Part shown: piece after piece, positions 7,979-18,261 of the stretch | Numbering within the stretch: position 1 is the stretch's first letter | Layout of the letters: each line of letters opens with the position of its first letter | From: QHXW01 sp963847515 | Lineage (GTDB): Bacteria; Acidobacteriota; Terriglobia; Bryobacterales; Bryobacteraceae | Direction of reading: 5' to 3' | Length of the DNA: 64,000 nt | Assembly: GCA_963847515.1 (NCBI GenBank) | Contig: CAWKAA010000007.1 | Coordinates: 248,001-312,000, forward strand | Program-made: the position numbers and the translations under genes | Notes under the pieces: generated by a model | What the model saw: only the letters and a program-made list of their open reading frames with translations | The model's database searches: none | What the model was told of the DNA's origin: nothing

Positions 7979-10976
7979 AGAGAAACTCGCCCGAACTTAA
8001 TAGGATCTTGACGTAGCGGCCCCATGCAGTAGGCGGCAATAGCTTCACCTCATCTGCCGGCTTGGATGGACCCGTAACGCCTCCCATCATGCCATCCGCC
8101 GTGTACAGATCCGACTTGGGACTTTGGCCACCGCCCGGCGGCATCGCGGCGGCAGCAGGCTTGGCGTCTTTGGCTGCTTTCGGGTCGGCTTCTTTTTTCG
8201 CTTGGGCCGCCTTGCGCTCTTCGTACTCTTGAAGCGGTTCGCGTTTCAGATATTCAATTCCGTCATTCAGCTCCGCACTTGACGGAGCCCGCCCCAGCAC
8301 GATGCCGTACGCCTTGCGGATACGCGCCGCATTGTCCGGCTCTGCAGCCACACGTTTCGCGAGCAACTCGGCCTGCTGCTCGGCGAAATCGCTGTTCATG
8401 AAAAACAGCCGCTGCAAAGGCACGTTCGTGGTGAAGCGCTTTTCCGCCGACATGTTCGGTGGCGGAAAATCGAACAACTGCAGATACTCGTCCAGGCGAT
8501 AGCGGCTGACTTTGCCATACAACGTCCGGCGATTGTAAGCCGGGGTCAGCGGTACGGATGGCCCGTACATTTTGGTGTCGAGGGCTCCCGAAACCAGCAG
8601 GAGTGAATCGCGAATCTGTTCGGCATCCATGCGCCGGCGGTTGGCGCGCCAGTAGAGCCGGTTACCGGAATCCTTTTCGTAATTCGTCTGCGAATAATCA
8701 TTACTCAATTGATACACGGCGCTGAGTAGAATTTCGCGATGCAGTTTCTTGATGGACTGGCCGTTCGCGACGAAATAATGCGCCAGATATTCGAGCAGTT
8801 CAGGGTTGGTAGGCCGCTCACCGGTCATGCCGAAGTTGCTGGGCGAATCGACCAGCCCGGTGCCGAAGTGGCCCTTCCAGATGCGGTTCACGATCACTCG
8901 GACGGTAATAGGCTGCTTAAGGATGGCCTCCGCCAGTTCCATGCGCCCGCTTCCGTTGGTGAATGGTACCGGCCCGCTCTCGCCCAGGACTGACAAGAAC
9001 CCCCGAGGAACTTCGTCGCCCAGGTTGTACGGGCTCCCGCGCAAGCTGACTTTCAGATTGACGGGCTTCTCGACATCCCGCGCGCCGTGAACGTATGGAA
9101 ACTGAGCCGGCAGGGCCTTCTTGCGCGCTTCAATGTCCGTGCGCAGCCCGTCGATGTAGCCACGCCGCTCGGCGCTCAACTGCCGCTCGAGGCCCCACCC
9201 CTCGAATGCCAGCAGGCCGGGCCGGATGTGCGGCAGATCGAATACCTGGGACGGGTCGAAACCTTCCTGGAGATCATGCTCAAACACGTCGGTCCAAAGC
9301 TTGGTTTTTTCCTGCGGCAGCGCCTTCAGTTCCAGGCCGCAGCCGGGGCAAAAATCGTCGTTCGTTACGAAATCGCTCGGCAGCTTGGCCCGCTCCTTCT
9401 TTTTGGTTCCTGGCAGCGCCTTTGCGGTGATGATCTCGTTTTCTTCCTTCAGCTCCTTCTGCTCGAACATCACATCGAGCAGCAACGTCTGGAACTCATC
9501 CCCCAGCGTTTTGGCTTCCTCCGCCGATCCGCCACGCTTGATCATCTCCTGCCACTTGGTGAGGTACGGGTAAAATTTCGGCGGCTTCACCAGGAATTTC
9601 AGCCAGCGCTCGAACAACTCGTAATCCAGCTTCTGTTCCTGAACCACCCAGAAGGCTTCTTCTTTCTGCTCGCCCAATACTTTCCACGCCGCCTGCATGT
9701 ACCGGGAAGACTGCAGCGCCAACGACTCCGCCAGTTGTTCGCTCTCCTTGCTCAGAAATTCATGCAGCAGTTTCTCTTTGTTCTCGATCTGCTTTTCCTG
9801 AGTCTTGTACTCGTCGACTACAGCTTTGGGCGCCTGCGGGTACTCGTAGTAGGTGGTGTTCGCGAAGACGCCGGCCATCGCGTAGTAGTCCTTGGTCGGG
9901 ATGGGGTCGTATTTGTGATCGTGGCAGCGGGCGCATCCGACGGTTAATCCCAGGAAGCCGCGCGAGATCACATCCACGCGGTCGTGGCGCTCGTCGGCAC
10001 GCGTGATCTCCACCGCGCCGTTGTCATAGAACCAAGGGCCGAGACCCAGAAAGCCAAGAGCCGGCAGCATCTTCACGCGAATTTTCTCATCCAGAAGATC
10101 CGCGGCGAGCTGTGCTTTCACGAAGAGATCGTAAGGCAGATCGTCATTGAACGCTCGGATCGCCCAATCGCGATACAGGTACGCGCAGGGGTACGGATTG
10201 TAACCGCGGCGCATAGGGTCGAGACTGCGGTAATCATCCTCGCCATAGCGGGCGACATCCAGCCACATGCGTCCCCATCGCTCACCGTACTGCGGCGACG
10301 CGAGCAGGCGGTCCACCACTTTGACGAAAGCGTCGGGCGCGGCGTCTTTCTGAAATGCTTCGGTCTCTTCAAACGTGGGCGGCAGGCCGGTGAGATCCAG
10401 CGTCACACGCCGCAGCAGCGTGCGGCGGTCAGCAAATTTTGCAGGAGTCAGGCCTTCCTTTTCGAGGCGCGCCAGAATGAAACGATCGATGTCTGTTTTC
10501 GGCCATGCGGTGTCCTGGACCGCCGGAACCGCGGGCTCGCGGATGGGCTGGAACGACCAGAAGGCACGCTGCTCGGGGCGGATGACATAAGTCCCGGATT
10601 TGGCGGCGGCAACCGGAGGCAATTCCGGCCAGACGGCGCCGGCACGAACCCACTCAACCAGAGCGTCCACCTCGTCTTTTTTGAGTTTGCCCCCTTTGGG
10701 CATCTTCAGCTCGCCGGTTTGGCGCACGGCTTGGATGAGCAGGCTTTTGTCGGGATCGCCGGGAACCAGCGACGGCCCGGACTGGCCGCCCTTGAGCATG
10801 GCGGCGCGCGAATCCAGACGCAGACCCGCCAGTTGCGAATTCGTGTGGCAGGCGTAACAATTCGTGGCGAGGATGGGCCGCACCTTGCTCTCGAAGAAAT
10901 CGGGTGTGGATCCGGCCTGTGCGAAGGCGCGAGAAGCCAGCAGGAGTCCCAGGAGCGGTTTCGAACTGGCGCGCAA
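7968..10976 (-). CDS. Planctomycete-type cytochrome c with DUF1549 and DUF1553 domains
   Basis: About 1002 aa from a TTG at 10976 with GGAGG 9 bases upstream; the frame extends 16 codons further without a better start. A signal peptide (LLGLLLASRAFAQA) is followed by a c-type haem motif CYACH near residues 40-44. DUF1549 and DUF1553 follow, separated by a charged helical insert, with a second cytochrome-like motif CARCHDHKYDP near the middle and NRIWKGHFGTGLVDSP typical of DUF1553. A proline/alanine/lysine-rich linker precedes the C-terminus. It is periplasmic or outer-surface by inference and coupled to the DUF1501 gene. It lies 54 bases downstream of the receptor gene, so the three may form one operon. 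Confidence 0.9.
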   Translation of the reverse strand: MRASSKPLLGLLLASRAFAQAGSTPDFFESKVRPILATNCYACHTNSQLAGLRLDSRAAMLKGGQSGPSLVPGDPDKSLLIQAVRQTGELKMPKGGKLKKDEVDALVEWVRAGAVWPELPPVAAAKSGTYVIRPEQRAFWSFQPIREPAVPAVQDTAWPKTDIDRFILARLEKEGLTPAKFADRRTLLRRVTLDLTGLPPTFEETEAFQKDAAPDAFVKVVDRLLASPQYGERWGRMWLDVARYGEDDYRSLDPMRRGYNPYPCAYLYRDWAIRAFNDDLPYDLFVKAQLAADLLDEKIRVKMLPALGFLGLGPWFYDNGAVEITRADERHDRVDVISRGFLGLTVGCARCHDHKYDPIPTKDYYAMAGVFANTTYYEYPQAPKAVVDEYKTQEKQIENKEKLLHEFLSKESEQLAESLALQSSRYMQAAWKVLGEQKEEAFWVVQEQKLDYELFERWLKFLVKPPKFYPYLTKWQEMIKRGGSAEEAKTLGDEFQTLLLDVMFEQKELKEENEIITAKALPGTKKKERAKLPSDFVTNDDFCPGCGLELKALPQEKTKLWTDVFEHDLQEGFDPSQVFDLPHIRPGLLAFEGWGLERQLSAERRGYIDGLRTDIEARKKALPAQFPYVHGARDVEKPVNLKVSLRGSPYNLGDEVPRGFLSVLGESGPVPFTNGSGRMELAEAILKQPITVRVIVNRIWKGHFGTGLVDSPSNFGMTGERPTNPELLEYLAHYFVANGQSIKKLHREILLSAVYQLSNDYSQTNYEKDSGNRLYWRANRRRMDAEQIRDSLLLVSGALDTKMYGPSVPLTPAYNRRTLYGKVSRYRLDEYLQLFDFPPPNMSAEKRFTTNVPLQRLFFMNSDFAEQQAELLAKRVAAEPDNAARIRKAYGIVLGRAPSSAELNDGIEYLKREPLQEYEERKAAQAKKEADPKAAKDAKPAAAAMPPGGGQSPKSDLYTADGMMGGVTGPSKPADEVKLLPPTAWGRYVKILLSSGEFLYVN

Positions 10977-11030
10977 CGATGTGTACCTCCGCACTAGTTT
11001 AGTCGTTTTTGGTCTCCGGGCCAATCACCA

Positions 11031-14000
11031 TCAGAACTCGTATCGCAAAGCAAATTGCATCACGCGCGGCGGCGTGGTATTGCTGAATTCGCCAAATGTC
11101 GTCGCATTGTACAGGGCCAGACTCGGCTGGATGAAGTTTACGTTGTTGAAAACGTTGAAAGCCTCGGCTCGAAATTGCAAGCTGTGCCCCTCCCACGGGA
11201 GTGGGAAACGCTTGGCCACCGCCAGGTCAACGTTCTTCTGACCAGGCAGGCGAAGGATCGCCCGCGTTCCCGTTTGCCCGGGATACTGATCCGTAAAGGA
11301 ATTCACGACCGACGGCGAAGAAAAAAGGCTCGGGATCCCCTGTGAGTCAATACCCACCTGACTGTGGAACGGCGCCGTTGCGATCGCCAGCGAGTTTTGC
11401 CAGTAATTGGTGTTCCAGGTCTGGCTGCCTTGAATGATGGTCGGCAGTCCGGAGTTCACGCGAATGATACTGGACATCTGCCACCCGCCAATGATCTCAT
11501 TGGCCCACGTGGGCGCGCCATTGGCAAACCGCCGTCCTTTTCCGAATGGAAGTTCGTACACGAAGTTGGCATTGAAATTGTGCCGGATGTCGAAATCCGA
11601 TGAACCCCGGAATTCTCTCGGATTAAAAACATTTTGAATCACGGCGCCATCCTGCGCGGCGGCGCCCTCGGCAGCCGATCCATTGTCGATGGAATGCGAG
11701 AGCGTGTAGTTGAAATCAAAGGACAGGCCGCTGTGAAATGCGCGCCGGAGCGACACCGTGCCGGCGTCGAAGTTGGCATCGCCCGCGTTCATCCACGTGG
11801 GTAGCGAACTCCCCTGCGGCGCAAAGAACGTATAGCAGCCGTAGCGGCTGGCACAACTACCGTTTGACGTAAAGGCCCCGGGTATCCGGTCGGCCGCATG
11901 CAGAATGTCGAGGTAGCTGCCGCCATAGATTCCGTAGATGCCATAGAAATAGTTTGCAGAAGCGCTCCCTTTGAAGTAGTAATTCGCAATAGCAGGGAAC
12001 AAATTCTCTATAAAAGGATTGTTCGGCACCAGCGACGGGTTTGCCATTACGCCATTGGGCGTGACGCCGGTGTTATACAAGTTGCGGATCGCCGTCATGC
12101 TTTGCAGCCACGTCTGGCCGGAACCCGGATCCTTGAAGTTCTCGAGCGGGGTGTAGATGTCGCCCTCCAGAAGAAGCTTGCGCGAGAAATTGCCCATATA
12201 GCCCACCTCGAGGGTCAGGTGGCCTGGAATCTCGCGGGCAAAGCTGGCATTCAGGATGTGCGAATAAGGAGCCTTCAAATTCGGGTAGATTCCTAACGTC
12301 TCGCCCACGATCGCGTGAACGTCAGGCGGCGTGTAGGGAAAACCGCCTTGAGGCGCCGCGGGCTGCGCGGCAGCATTGCCGTTATAGCGTGGCGACGTCG
12401 TGAAGTTGTAAGAAATGGGATTCCCGAGCGTGGTGGACAGGCCTTGCGACCCAAACTGGTCAAACTCCGTAATCAGGTCGCTGCCGAAACGGTTGTAGAC
12501 CATGGAATAACCGATACGGAAAACGCCGGACGGGCCGAATACTTTACCCAGCAAGCCACTCTTGTTGGTTGGGCTGTATGCGACGGAGAACCGCGGCGCG
12601 AAGTTATTGTTATCTGCTCCATACCAGGTCGGCTGGTGATTTACCGGGCCGTTCAATGAGTACGAAAGGATGGCATTCGGCATCGCGTTGCTGGCAACGC
12701 CTTGGGATTGCAGGAAATTGCGCTGCGCAAAATACTGGTCGAGCGGGAACGTCGGCGCGACTTGCAATCCATTGGCCTCGTATGGCGGCGGGGAGTTCTG
12801 ATAATGCAACCCGAAAGTCACCGTCAGATCCCGCCGTATATGATACGTGTCGGATACGAAGCCTTCGTATTCGTTCAGAACAAAATTTCGTACCTGTGGC
12901 TGGCCCTGCGGCAGCACGGAGCCGTTGCGTTCGAATTGATAGGTGATATTTGTACTATTCTCCAGGCCCAGCAGGATGCCCATAGCGGCGGCCACCGCAT
13001 TGGGATTTGCCAGTTGAAAATTCGCGTTCCCCGTTTTCGCCGCCAGGTATTGCGTCACGTCGGTCTGAATGTCTTCGCCGAGGCCTACGGCGACGGATGT
13101 GTTGAATCCGTAGCCCGGAAATGAATTCGCGTAAGAAGAACGGTCGTTGTGAATTACGCGGAAATTGAAGCCGGTGTTGATGGTGTGCTTGCCCTTGGTC
13201 CAGGTGAAGCTGTCCACGAGGTTGGTTACCGGCATGATGCGCGCACTGCCGCGGGCATTATAGTTCTGCAAGGGATCCAGGTCGCCCAGCGTGAATGCGT
13301 CTCCCACAGTTCCCGAGGTTTGCAGCCCAAGGCGGGTGAAGCCCACGGTGAACACATTCAGCAGCTCGGGTGTCAGCACCGCGGTATAGACTGCCGACAG
13401 ACCCTTGCTGTTGTTCAGCAACTCTGACGCCGCCTGCTGGCCAGGAAACTGCGCAAGCCCAATCGGGTTGTCTTGGCTGGCGTTCGACAGGGTTCCCCGC
13501 ACCGAGATGGTGTGCTTGGCCTGGCTGTCGAGTATAAAATCCATCTTCCCGACATAAGCGCGATTGTCCAGATGGTTGGGAGCATTGAATCGCAAGCCGC
13601 TAAAATTCAGGCCCGCGTCGGCGCCAAAAGGCGCGTCGTTTCCCGCTGGATACTGCTTCAGGATGCTGAGGTATCCGGAATTCACTCCGAGATGCAACGG
13701 GTCGATCTGCTGGATTTGCGACGGCGAAAGCGTGTACGTGTTGCCATTGGTGTCCTGCAAGTTGAGGACACCGGCCTTCAAACTTTCCGTAGGCACGGCG
13801 CGCACGACCGAATTGCCGCTTGCGTCCAGACGGCGCTCGTAATTGAAAAAGTAGAAAACACGGTCGCGTTTGATTTTTCCCCCAAGCGACGCACCGAACT
13901 GATTGCGCACCAGCGGCTGTCTTGGCACGCCGCTCTGGTTATTGAACCAGGTGTTGGCGGTAGTGTCGGTGTCGCGGTTAAATTCGTACGCCGATCCGTG

Positions 14001-14768
14001 CAACTGATTGGTACCGCTTTTGGTGACCAGAACCACCTGGCCCCCGCCGGAGTGCCCTTCATCGGCACTCTGGCCCGCCACTGTAACGCGAAACTCCTGC
14101 ACGGAATCGAGCGGGATGGGTAGGACAGAGTTAAAACCTGCCACCGTCATCGCTCCATTGGCATTGGAGCCCTGACCGTTGTTGACGCTGCCGGCAATCC
14201 CCGAGTTCTGATTGTCGTTCACATCCACGCCGTCCAGCGTGACGTTGTTTTGATCGCGCCGCGCTCCAAGAACTTCGCCGGTGGGAGTGACACCTGGCTG
14301 CAGACTCAATAATTCGACCACGTTGCGCGTTTGCAGCGGCAACTGGCGAACCTGATTCTGCGTAAACGCGTTTCCGATGGAAGCGTCTACCGTGTTAATG
14401 GCGGTAGACTCAGCCTCGACATTGACCAGCTCGCTGGCTTGGCCGACCTCCATGCGCAAGTCCAATGTCGCCGGCGTGTTGACCAGCAGAGTCACTCCGG
14501 TCTTACTTGCGCGAGCGAAGCCTGGTTTTTCAGCGGTCACATTGTACGTTCCGGGCGCGATTTGCACGAATTGGTACTCGCCGACGGGACTACTCACCGT
14601 CTGGCGCGTCGAACCATTTTCTGGGTTCGTCAATGTGATGACAGCTTGCGGGATGACGGCAGCCTGCGAGTCCGTTACGGTGCCGCGCAGCGAGGTCGTC
14701 GCTTGTGCATACGCGTTGCCGGCGCAGAGAAATACGACAGCGGCGATCGCCGCGAAAGGCGTTCTCAT
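11031..14768 (-). CDS. Oar-like TonB-dependent outer-membrane receptor with carboxypeptidase-regulatory domain
   Basis: About 1245 aa from the ATG at 14768, behind AAGGAG at good spacing; 39 extra in-frame codons upstream are probably untranslated. A signal peptide (AAIAAVVFLCAGNAYA) precedes a carboxypeptidase-regulatory-like domain (LRGTVTDSQAAVIPQAVI, residues about 27-105). A plug region (VTLDGVDVNDNQNSG) and a long beta-barrel rich in alternating aromatics follow, ending in Phe (ALRYEF). This architecture is expanded in Solibacter-type Acidobacteria and probably imports large oligomers. Substrate unknown; the next genes downstream are the DUF1549/DUF1501 pair. Confidence 0.92.
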   Translation of the reverse strand: MRTPFAAIAAVVFLCAGNAYAQATTSLRGTVTDSQAAVIPQAVITLTNPENGSTRQTVSSPVGEYQFVQIAPGTYNVTAEKPGFARASKTGVTLLVNTPATLDLRMEVGQASELVNVEAESTAINTVDASIGNAFTQNQVRQLPLQTRNVVELLSLQPGVTPTGEVLGARRDQNNVTLDGVDVNDNQNSGIAGSVNNGQGSNANGAMTVAGFNSVLPIPLDSVQEFRVTVAGQSADEGHSGGGQVVLVTKSGTNQLHGSAYEFNRDTDTTANTWFNNQSGVPRQPLVRNQFGASLGGKIKRDRVFYFFNYERRLDASGNSVVRAVPTESLKAGVLNLQDTNGNTYTLSPSQIQQIDPLHLGVNSGYLSILKQYPAGNDAPFGADAGLNFSGLRFNAPNHLDNRAYVGKMDFILDSQAKHTISVRGTLSNASQDNPIGLAQFPGQQAASELLNNSKGLSAVYTAVLTPELLNVFTVGFTRLGLQTSGTVGDAFTLGDLDPLQNYNARGSARIMPVTNLVDSFTWTKGKHTINTGFNFRVIHNDRSSYANSFPGYGFNTSVAVGLGEDIQTDVTQYLAAKTGNANFQLANPNAVAAAMGILLGLENSTNITYQFERNGSVLPQGQPQVRNFVLNEYEGFVSDTYHIRRDLTVTFGLHYQNSPPPYEANGLQVAPTFPLDQYFAQRNFLQSQGVASNAMPNAILSYSLNGPVNHQPTWYGADNNNFAPRFSVAYSPTNKSGLLGKVFGPSGVFRIGYSMVYNRFGSDLITEFDQFGSQGLSTTLGNPISYNFTTSPRYNGNAAAQPAAPQGGFPYTPPDVHAIVGETLGIYPNLKAPYSHILNASFAREIPGHLTLEVGYMGNFSRKLLLEGDIYTPLENFKDPGSGQTWLQSMTAIRNLYNTGVTPNGVMANPSLVPNNPFIENLFPAIANYYFKGSASANYFYGIYGIYGGSYLDILHAADRIPGAFTSNGSCASRYGCYTFFAPQGSSLPTWMNAGDANFDAGTVSLRRAFHSGLSFDFNYTLSHSIDNGSAAEGAAAQDGAVIQNVFNPREFRGSSDFDIRHNFNANFVYELPFGKGRRFANGAPTWANEIIGGWQMSSIIRVNSGLPTIIQGSQTWNTNYWQNSLAIATAPFHSQVGIDSQGIPSLFSSPSVVNSFTDQYPGQTGTRAILRLPGQKNVDLAVAKRFPLPWEGHSLQFRAEAFNVFNNVNFIQPSLALYNATTFGEFSNTTPPRVMQFALRYEF

Positions 14769-15032
14769 CACAACACTCCTTGTCGAAAGGTTTTGGGGAG
14801 CGTGCCCGTCAAGAGCAAACGTTGCGCTGACTCGCCGAGGAGTTCGTAAAAGCTTAGAGTTGGAAAAGTAGTGTAGTGAGCTCACTCCGAGCCCGCATTA
14901 CGTGAACTCTTTCCCCTGTGGCTCTAAGTTATCACCCAATATTCGTTAAGCCGCCAGATGCTGTCAAGGTTTAATTGGGATTATAGAAATTTTCTATGGG
15001 AGGCTTTCAAATTGCTGAGGTATCATTTCCCC

Positions 15033-16043
15033 GTGAAGCACGCGGTTTCTTACCTGGCGCTGGTGACGGCTGGCGCGCTCATGCTTGGAATGCAGCCTGC
15101 CCCGAGCGTCACCTCGGCGCCGCCGCAGAAGACCGGCGTCAAGACGCCCGGCGCGCAGATCCCCATGAGCCGTCTGAAGCCCGATGCGATCTTCGACGTG
15201 CCCGGCGCTCCCGATTGGATGGCGATTGAGGATTCGGTCTGGATCTCCAATAAGCCCAAAGACAACCTCACGCGCATCGATCCCAAGACCAACAAGATTA
15301 CCGAAACGATCGCAGCAGGAAAAGGACCCTGCGCCGGACTCGCCCTCGGTTTTGGCAGTCTCTGGATTCCTAATTGCGGCGATCAGACGATGTCCCGCCT
15401 CGATCTGAAGACGGGCAAGATCGTGGCAACCATCCCCACGACGATTGCGGACTCGGAAGCAACAGTCGCAGCCGGCCCGGACAGCATTTGGCTGATGACC
15501 GACCTCAAGGGCACGCTGGCGCGCTTCGACCCGGCGACGAACAAGCTGGTGGCTGAGGTCTATGTGGCGCCCGGCTCCTACGCCGCGGCGTTCGGAGAGG
15601 ATGCGCTGTGGATCACCAGCACGGAAAAGAATCTGGTGACTCGCGTGGACCCGCACACCAACCTGGCTGTCGACACCATCTCCGTGGGTCCTGCGCCGCG
15701 GTTTCTGGCGATAGGAGAAGGTTCCATCTGGACCTTGAATCAAGGGGATGGCAGCGTCTCGCGAATCGATCCCAAGACTAATAAAGTGGTGGCGACCATC
15801 GAAGTCGGGGTACCAGGCGAAGGCGGGGACATCGCGGTTGGCGAAGGCTCAGTCTGGGTGACTTCCTTTGATTTCCCGCTCTCACGCATCGACCCCGCAT
15901 CGAATAAGGTGGTCCAGCAGTTCCTGGGTGAAGGCGGCGATGCCGTGCGCGTGGGCCAAGGCTCGGTATGGCTGACGAACCTCAAGGGACAAAAAGTCTG
16001 GCGTCTCGATCCGCGCCGGATCGAAGCGACGCTGGCCGAGTAA
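15033..16043 (+). CDS. Secreted beta-propeller protein (Vgb / YVTN-repeat type)
   Basis: 336 aa from a GTG at 15033 that begins a good signal peptide (MKHAVSYLALVTAGALMLGM). An upstream ATG at 14958 would put 25 polar and aromatic residues before it and is less likely. The mature part is a chain of about seven blades with recurring motifs such as SRIDPKTNKVVATIEVG, GSVWVTS and ARFDPATNKL, the pattern of virginiamycin-B-lyase-like and YVTN propellers. Catalytic residues of Vgb cannot be confirmed by eye, so a binding role is as likely as a lyase role. It is divergent from the receptor gene and convergent with the prolyl oligopeptidase gene. Confidence 0.75.
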   Translation: MKHAVSYLALVTAGALMLGMQPAPSVTSAPPQKTGVKTPGAQIPMSRLKPDAIFDVPGAPDWMAIEDSVWISNKPKDNLTRIDPKTNKITETIAAGKGPCAGLALGFGSLWIPNCGDQTMSRLDLKTGKIVATIPTTIADSEATVAAGPDSIWLMTDLKGTLARFDPATNKLVAEVYVAPGSYAAAFGEDALWITSTEKNLVTRVDPHTNLAVDTISVGPAPRFLAIGEGSIWTLNQGDGSVSRIDPKTNKVVATIEVGVPGEGGDIAVGEGSVWVTSFDFPLSRIDPASNKVVQQFLGEGGDAVRVGQGSVWLTNLKGQKVWRLDPRRIEATLAE

Positions 16044-16073
16044 ACGAAAGTCAGAAGTCCGCACTAACTCCAG

Positions 16074-16185
16074 GTGGGGCCGACGCCCACGTCCGCGCCG
16101 GACCCCCAGGTCCGGCCTTTGCCAGCCTCGAAAAGCACAAGGCCGACGAGAGCTTCGGCCGTCCGCTTTGGCCCCCACTAATTCG
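16074..16185. terminator. Nested inverted repeats between convergent genes
   Basis: The space between two converging genes holds an outer inverted pair (GTGGGGCC near 16075 and GGCCCCCAC near 16175) with smaller hairpins inside (GGACCCCCAGGTCC; GCCGACGAGAGCTTCGGC). It could act as a bidirectional terminator or belong to a GC-rich intergenic repeat family. Confidence 0.45.
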
Positions 16186-16192
16186 GAATTTT

Positions 16193-18256
16193 TCAAAATC
16201 CGCCCACCTGAGCCAGCAGAAAGCTCAATACATCCGTCGACTCCTCCACCTGCTTGCTCACGGGCAATCCGGCTGAATGGCCTGCCTTGGTGTCGTAGCG
16301 CAGCAGCACAGGCCGGTCCGAACCCGTCGATGCTTGCATCAGCGCGGCCATTTTGCGCGCATGTAAGGGAGCCACGCGGGTGTCCGAATCGCCCGTCACG
16401 AACAGCACCGCGGGATACTTGTCGCCCTGCTTTACGTGCTGGTACGGCGAGTATTTGTAAATTACTTCGAATTGCTTCGCATCGTCGGATGATCCGTACT
16501 CCGAAATCCACAGCTTGCCCAGCAGGAATTTTTGAAACCGGATCATGTCGAGCAGAGGATACTCGCATGCCACGGCCCCGAAAAGATCCGGGCGCTCGGT
16601 CATCGCCGCACCCATCAGCAGGCCGCCGTTCGAGCCGCCTTCAATCGCCAGGTGCGCGGGCTTGGTGTAGCCGTTCTCGATCAGCCATTCCGCCGCGGAA
16701 GTGAAATCATCGAAGACATTCTGCTTATTCTCCAACATTCCCGCGCGGTGCCATTTTTCTCCGAACTCGCCGCCTCCGCGCAGGTTGGCCAGCGCAAAAA
16801 CGCCCCCATGCTCGGCGAAAATCACGGCGTCAGTGCGAAACTGCGGTGTCTCACTGACCAAAAATCCGCCGTAGCCATAAAGTAGCGTAGGCCGTTTGCC
16901 GTCGAGCTTCAGGCCCTTCTTGTAAACCAGAAACATGGGAATGCGCGTTTTGTCTTTCGAGGGATACCAGACCTGCCGCACTTCGAATTGCGCCGGATCC
17001 ACCGGCGCCTTCACCTGTGCCCACACCTGCTGGTCGCCCTTCGCGACGTCGTACCGGTAAGTCGTCGGCGGCTGGGCAAACGAGGTGAAAGTATAAAACG
17101 CCTCGTTGTTATCCCAGCGGCCGGCCAGACCCGTCACGGTGCCGAGCGTCGGAAATGCAATGTTGCGAATGTGCTCGCCCTTCGTATCGAGGATCTCCAC
17201 CCGCGACTTCACGTTTTCCAGATAGCTCAGCGCCAGCCGCCCTCCCGCCAGGGAAAAACTCTCGATCACCGATTTGCCCTCGGGCACCACTTCCTTCCAG
17301 TTGGCCCGCGCCGGTTTCGCCACATCGATGGCAAGGATGCGGCCGTTGGGGGCGTTCCAGTTGGTCTTCACAAACATCCGGTCGCCGGCAAATTCTTCGT
17401 CAAACTCGGCGTCAACGTCGTTCACAACCGTAACGATCGGGCCATTCGTTTTTAGATCCTTGAAGTACACTTCGGATTTCTTGCCCCACCCGTGGCTGAT
17501 ATTCAATCCCAGATATCGGCCATCGCGGGACAGGTCGGCGCTAGCGCTTTCCTCGGGTCCCGTGCCTTTACCGAAAATCTCTTCGTCCGTAGCCACATCT
17601 TTGCCAATCGAGTGATGATAGATACGCGAGCCCTCCGCCAGCCGCTTGGAGTAATACAACTCCCGCTTGTCGGGCGTGATCCGGACGCCCCAGTACCGGG
17701 CGCTCGGCAGGTGGTCCACTTCCTTGTTGGCGTCCACATCCAGAATGGTGACGGCCACTTCGTCTTCCCCGCCCTGCCGCGTTCCGTAGAGCAGCCACTT
17801 GCCGTCTTCCGAAACATCGATGATGTTCACCGACGTGGTCTGATCGCCGCCGGACTTGTTCGGATCTATCAACACCTGGTCGGATCCGTCGAGGCCGTTG
17901 CGCAGGCAGATAGTGAATTGATTTTGGTCCGCCAGTCGTCGCATGAAGAAGTAGCGGCCGTTGCGCATCACCGGGGTGCCCACGCGGTCCGTCTTCAGCA
18001 ACTCCTCGAGACGTTTAGAAATAGCCGCGCGTCCTGGCAAGGGATCGAGCACTGAGTGCGTGTACGCGTTCTGCGCATCGATCCAGGCGCGTGTTTCCGG
18101 ACTCTGCTGGTCTTCGAGCCAGCGATACGGGTCGCGGATGGTGACACCGTGAATGGTTTCGCTGGTGTCGCCGGTGCGCGTTGTGGGAACTGAGATGGTG
18201 AGCGGCGCAGCAAAGGCAGCCGCCACGGCAAATAATAGGACTTGTGTTCGAAACAT
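16193..18256 (-). CDS. Prolyl oligopeptidase family serine peptidase (S9A)
   Basis: 687 aa from the ATG at 18256; an 83-codon upstream extension overlaps the permease gene and is unlikely. Signal peptide MFRTQVLLFAVAAAFAAP. The N-terminal propeller opens with IRDPYRWLED, a hallmark of the family. The C-terminal alpha/beta-hydrolase has the nucleophile in GGSNGG, the acid in GDSDTRVAPLHARKM and the histidine in KAGHSAG. It cleaves after proline in short peptides and is probably periplasmic. It starts 5 bases after the APC permease stop, so degradation and uptake of peptides or amino acids may be linked. Confidence 0.93.
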   Translation of the reverse strand: MFRTQVLLFAVAAAFAAPLTISVPTTRTGDTSETIHGVTIRDPYRWLEDQQSPETRAWIDAQNAYTHSVLDPLPGRAAISKRLEELLKTDRVGTPVMRNGRYFFMRRLADQNQFTICLRNGLDGSDQVLIDPNKSGGDQTTSVNIIDVSEDGKWLLYGTRQGGEDEVAVTILDVDANKEVDHLPSARYWGVRITPDKRELYYSKRLAEGSRIYHHSIGKDVATDEEIFGKGTGPEESASADLSRDGRYLGLNISHGWGKKSEVYFKDLKTNGPIVTVVNDVDAEFDEEFAGDRMFVKTNWNAPNGRILAIDVAKPARANWKEVVPEGKSVIESFSLAGGRLALSYLENVKSRVEILDTKGEHIRNIAFPTLGTVTGLAGRWDNNEAFYTFTSFAQPPTTYRYDVAKGDQQVWAQVKAPVDPAQFEVRQVWYPSKDKTRIPMFLVYKKGLKLDGKRPTLLYGYGGFLVSETPQFRTDAVIFAEHGGVFALANLRGGGEFGEKWHRAGMLENKQNVFDDFTSAAEWLIENGYTKPAHLAIEGGSNGGLLMGAAMTERPDLFGAVACEYPLLDMIRFQKFLLGKLWISEYGSSDDAKQFEVIYKYSPYQHVKQGDKYPAVLFVTGDSDTRVAPLHARKMAALMQASTGSDRPVLLRYDTKAGHSAGLPVSKQVEESTDVLSFLLAQVGGF

Positions 18257-18261
18257 ACTCT

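Noticed and set aside
13473..14123. 216-aa plus-strand ORF inside the receptor gene
   Set aside because: Antisense shadow; the opposite frame has the complete receptor with clear motifs.
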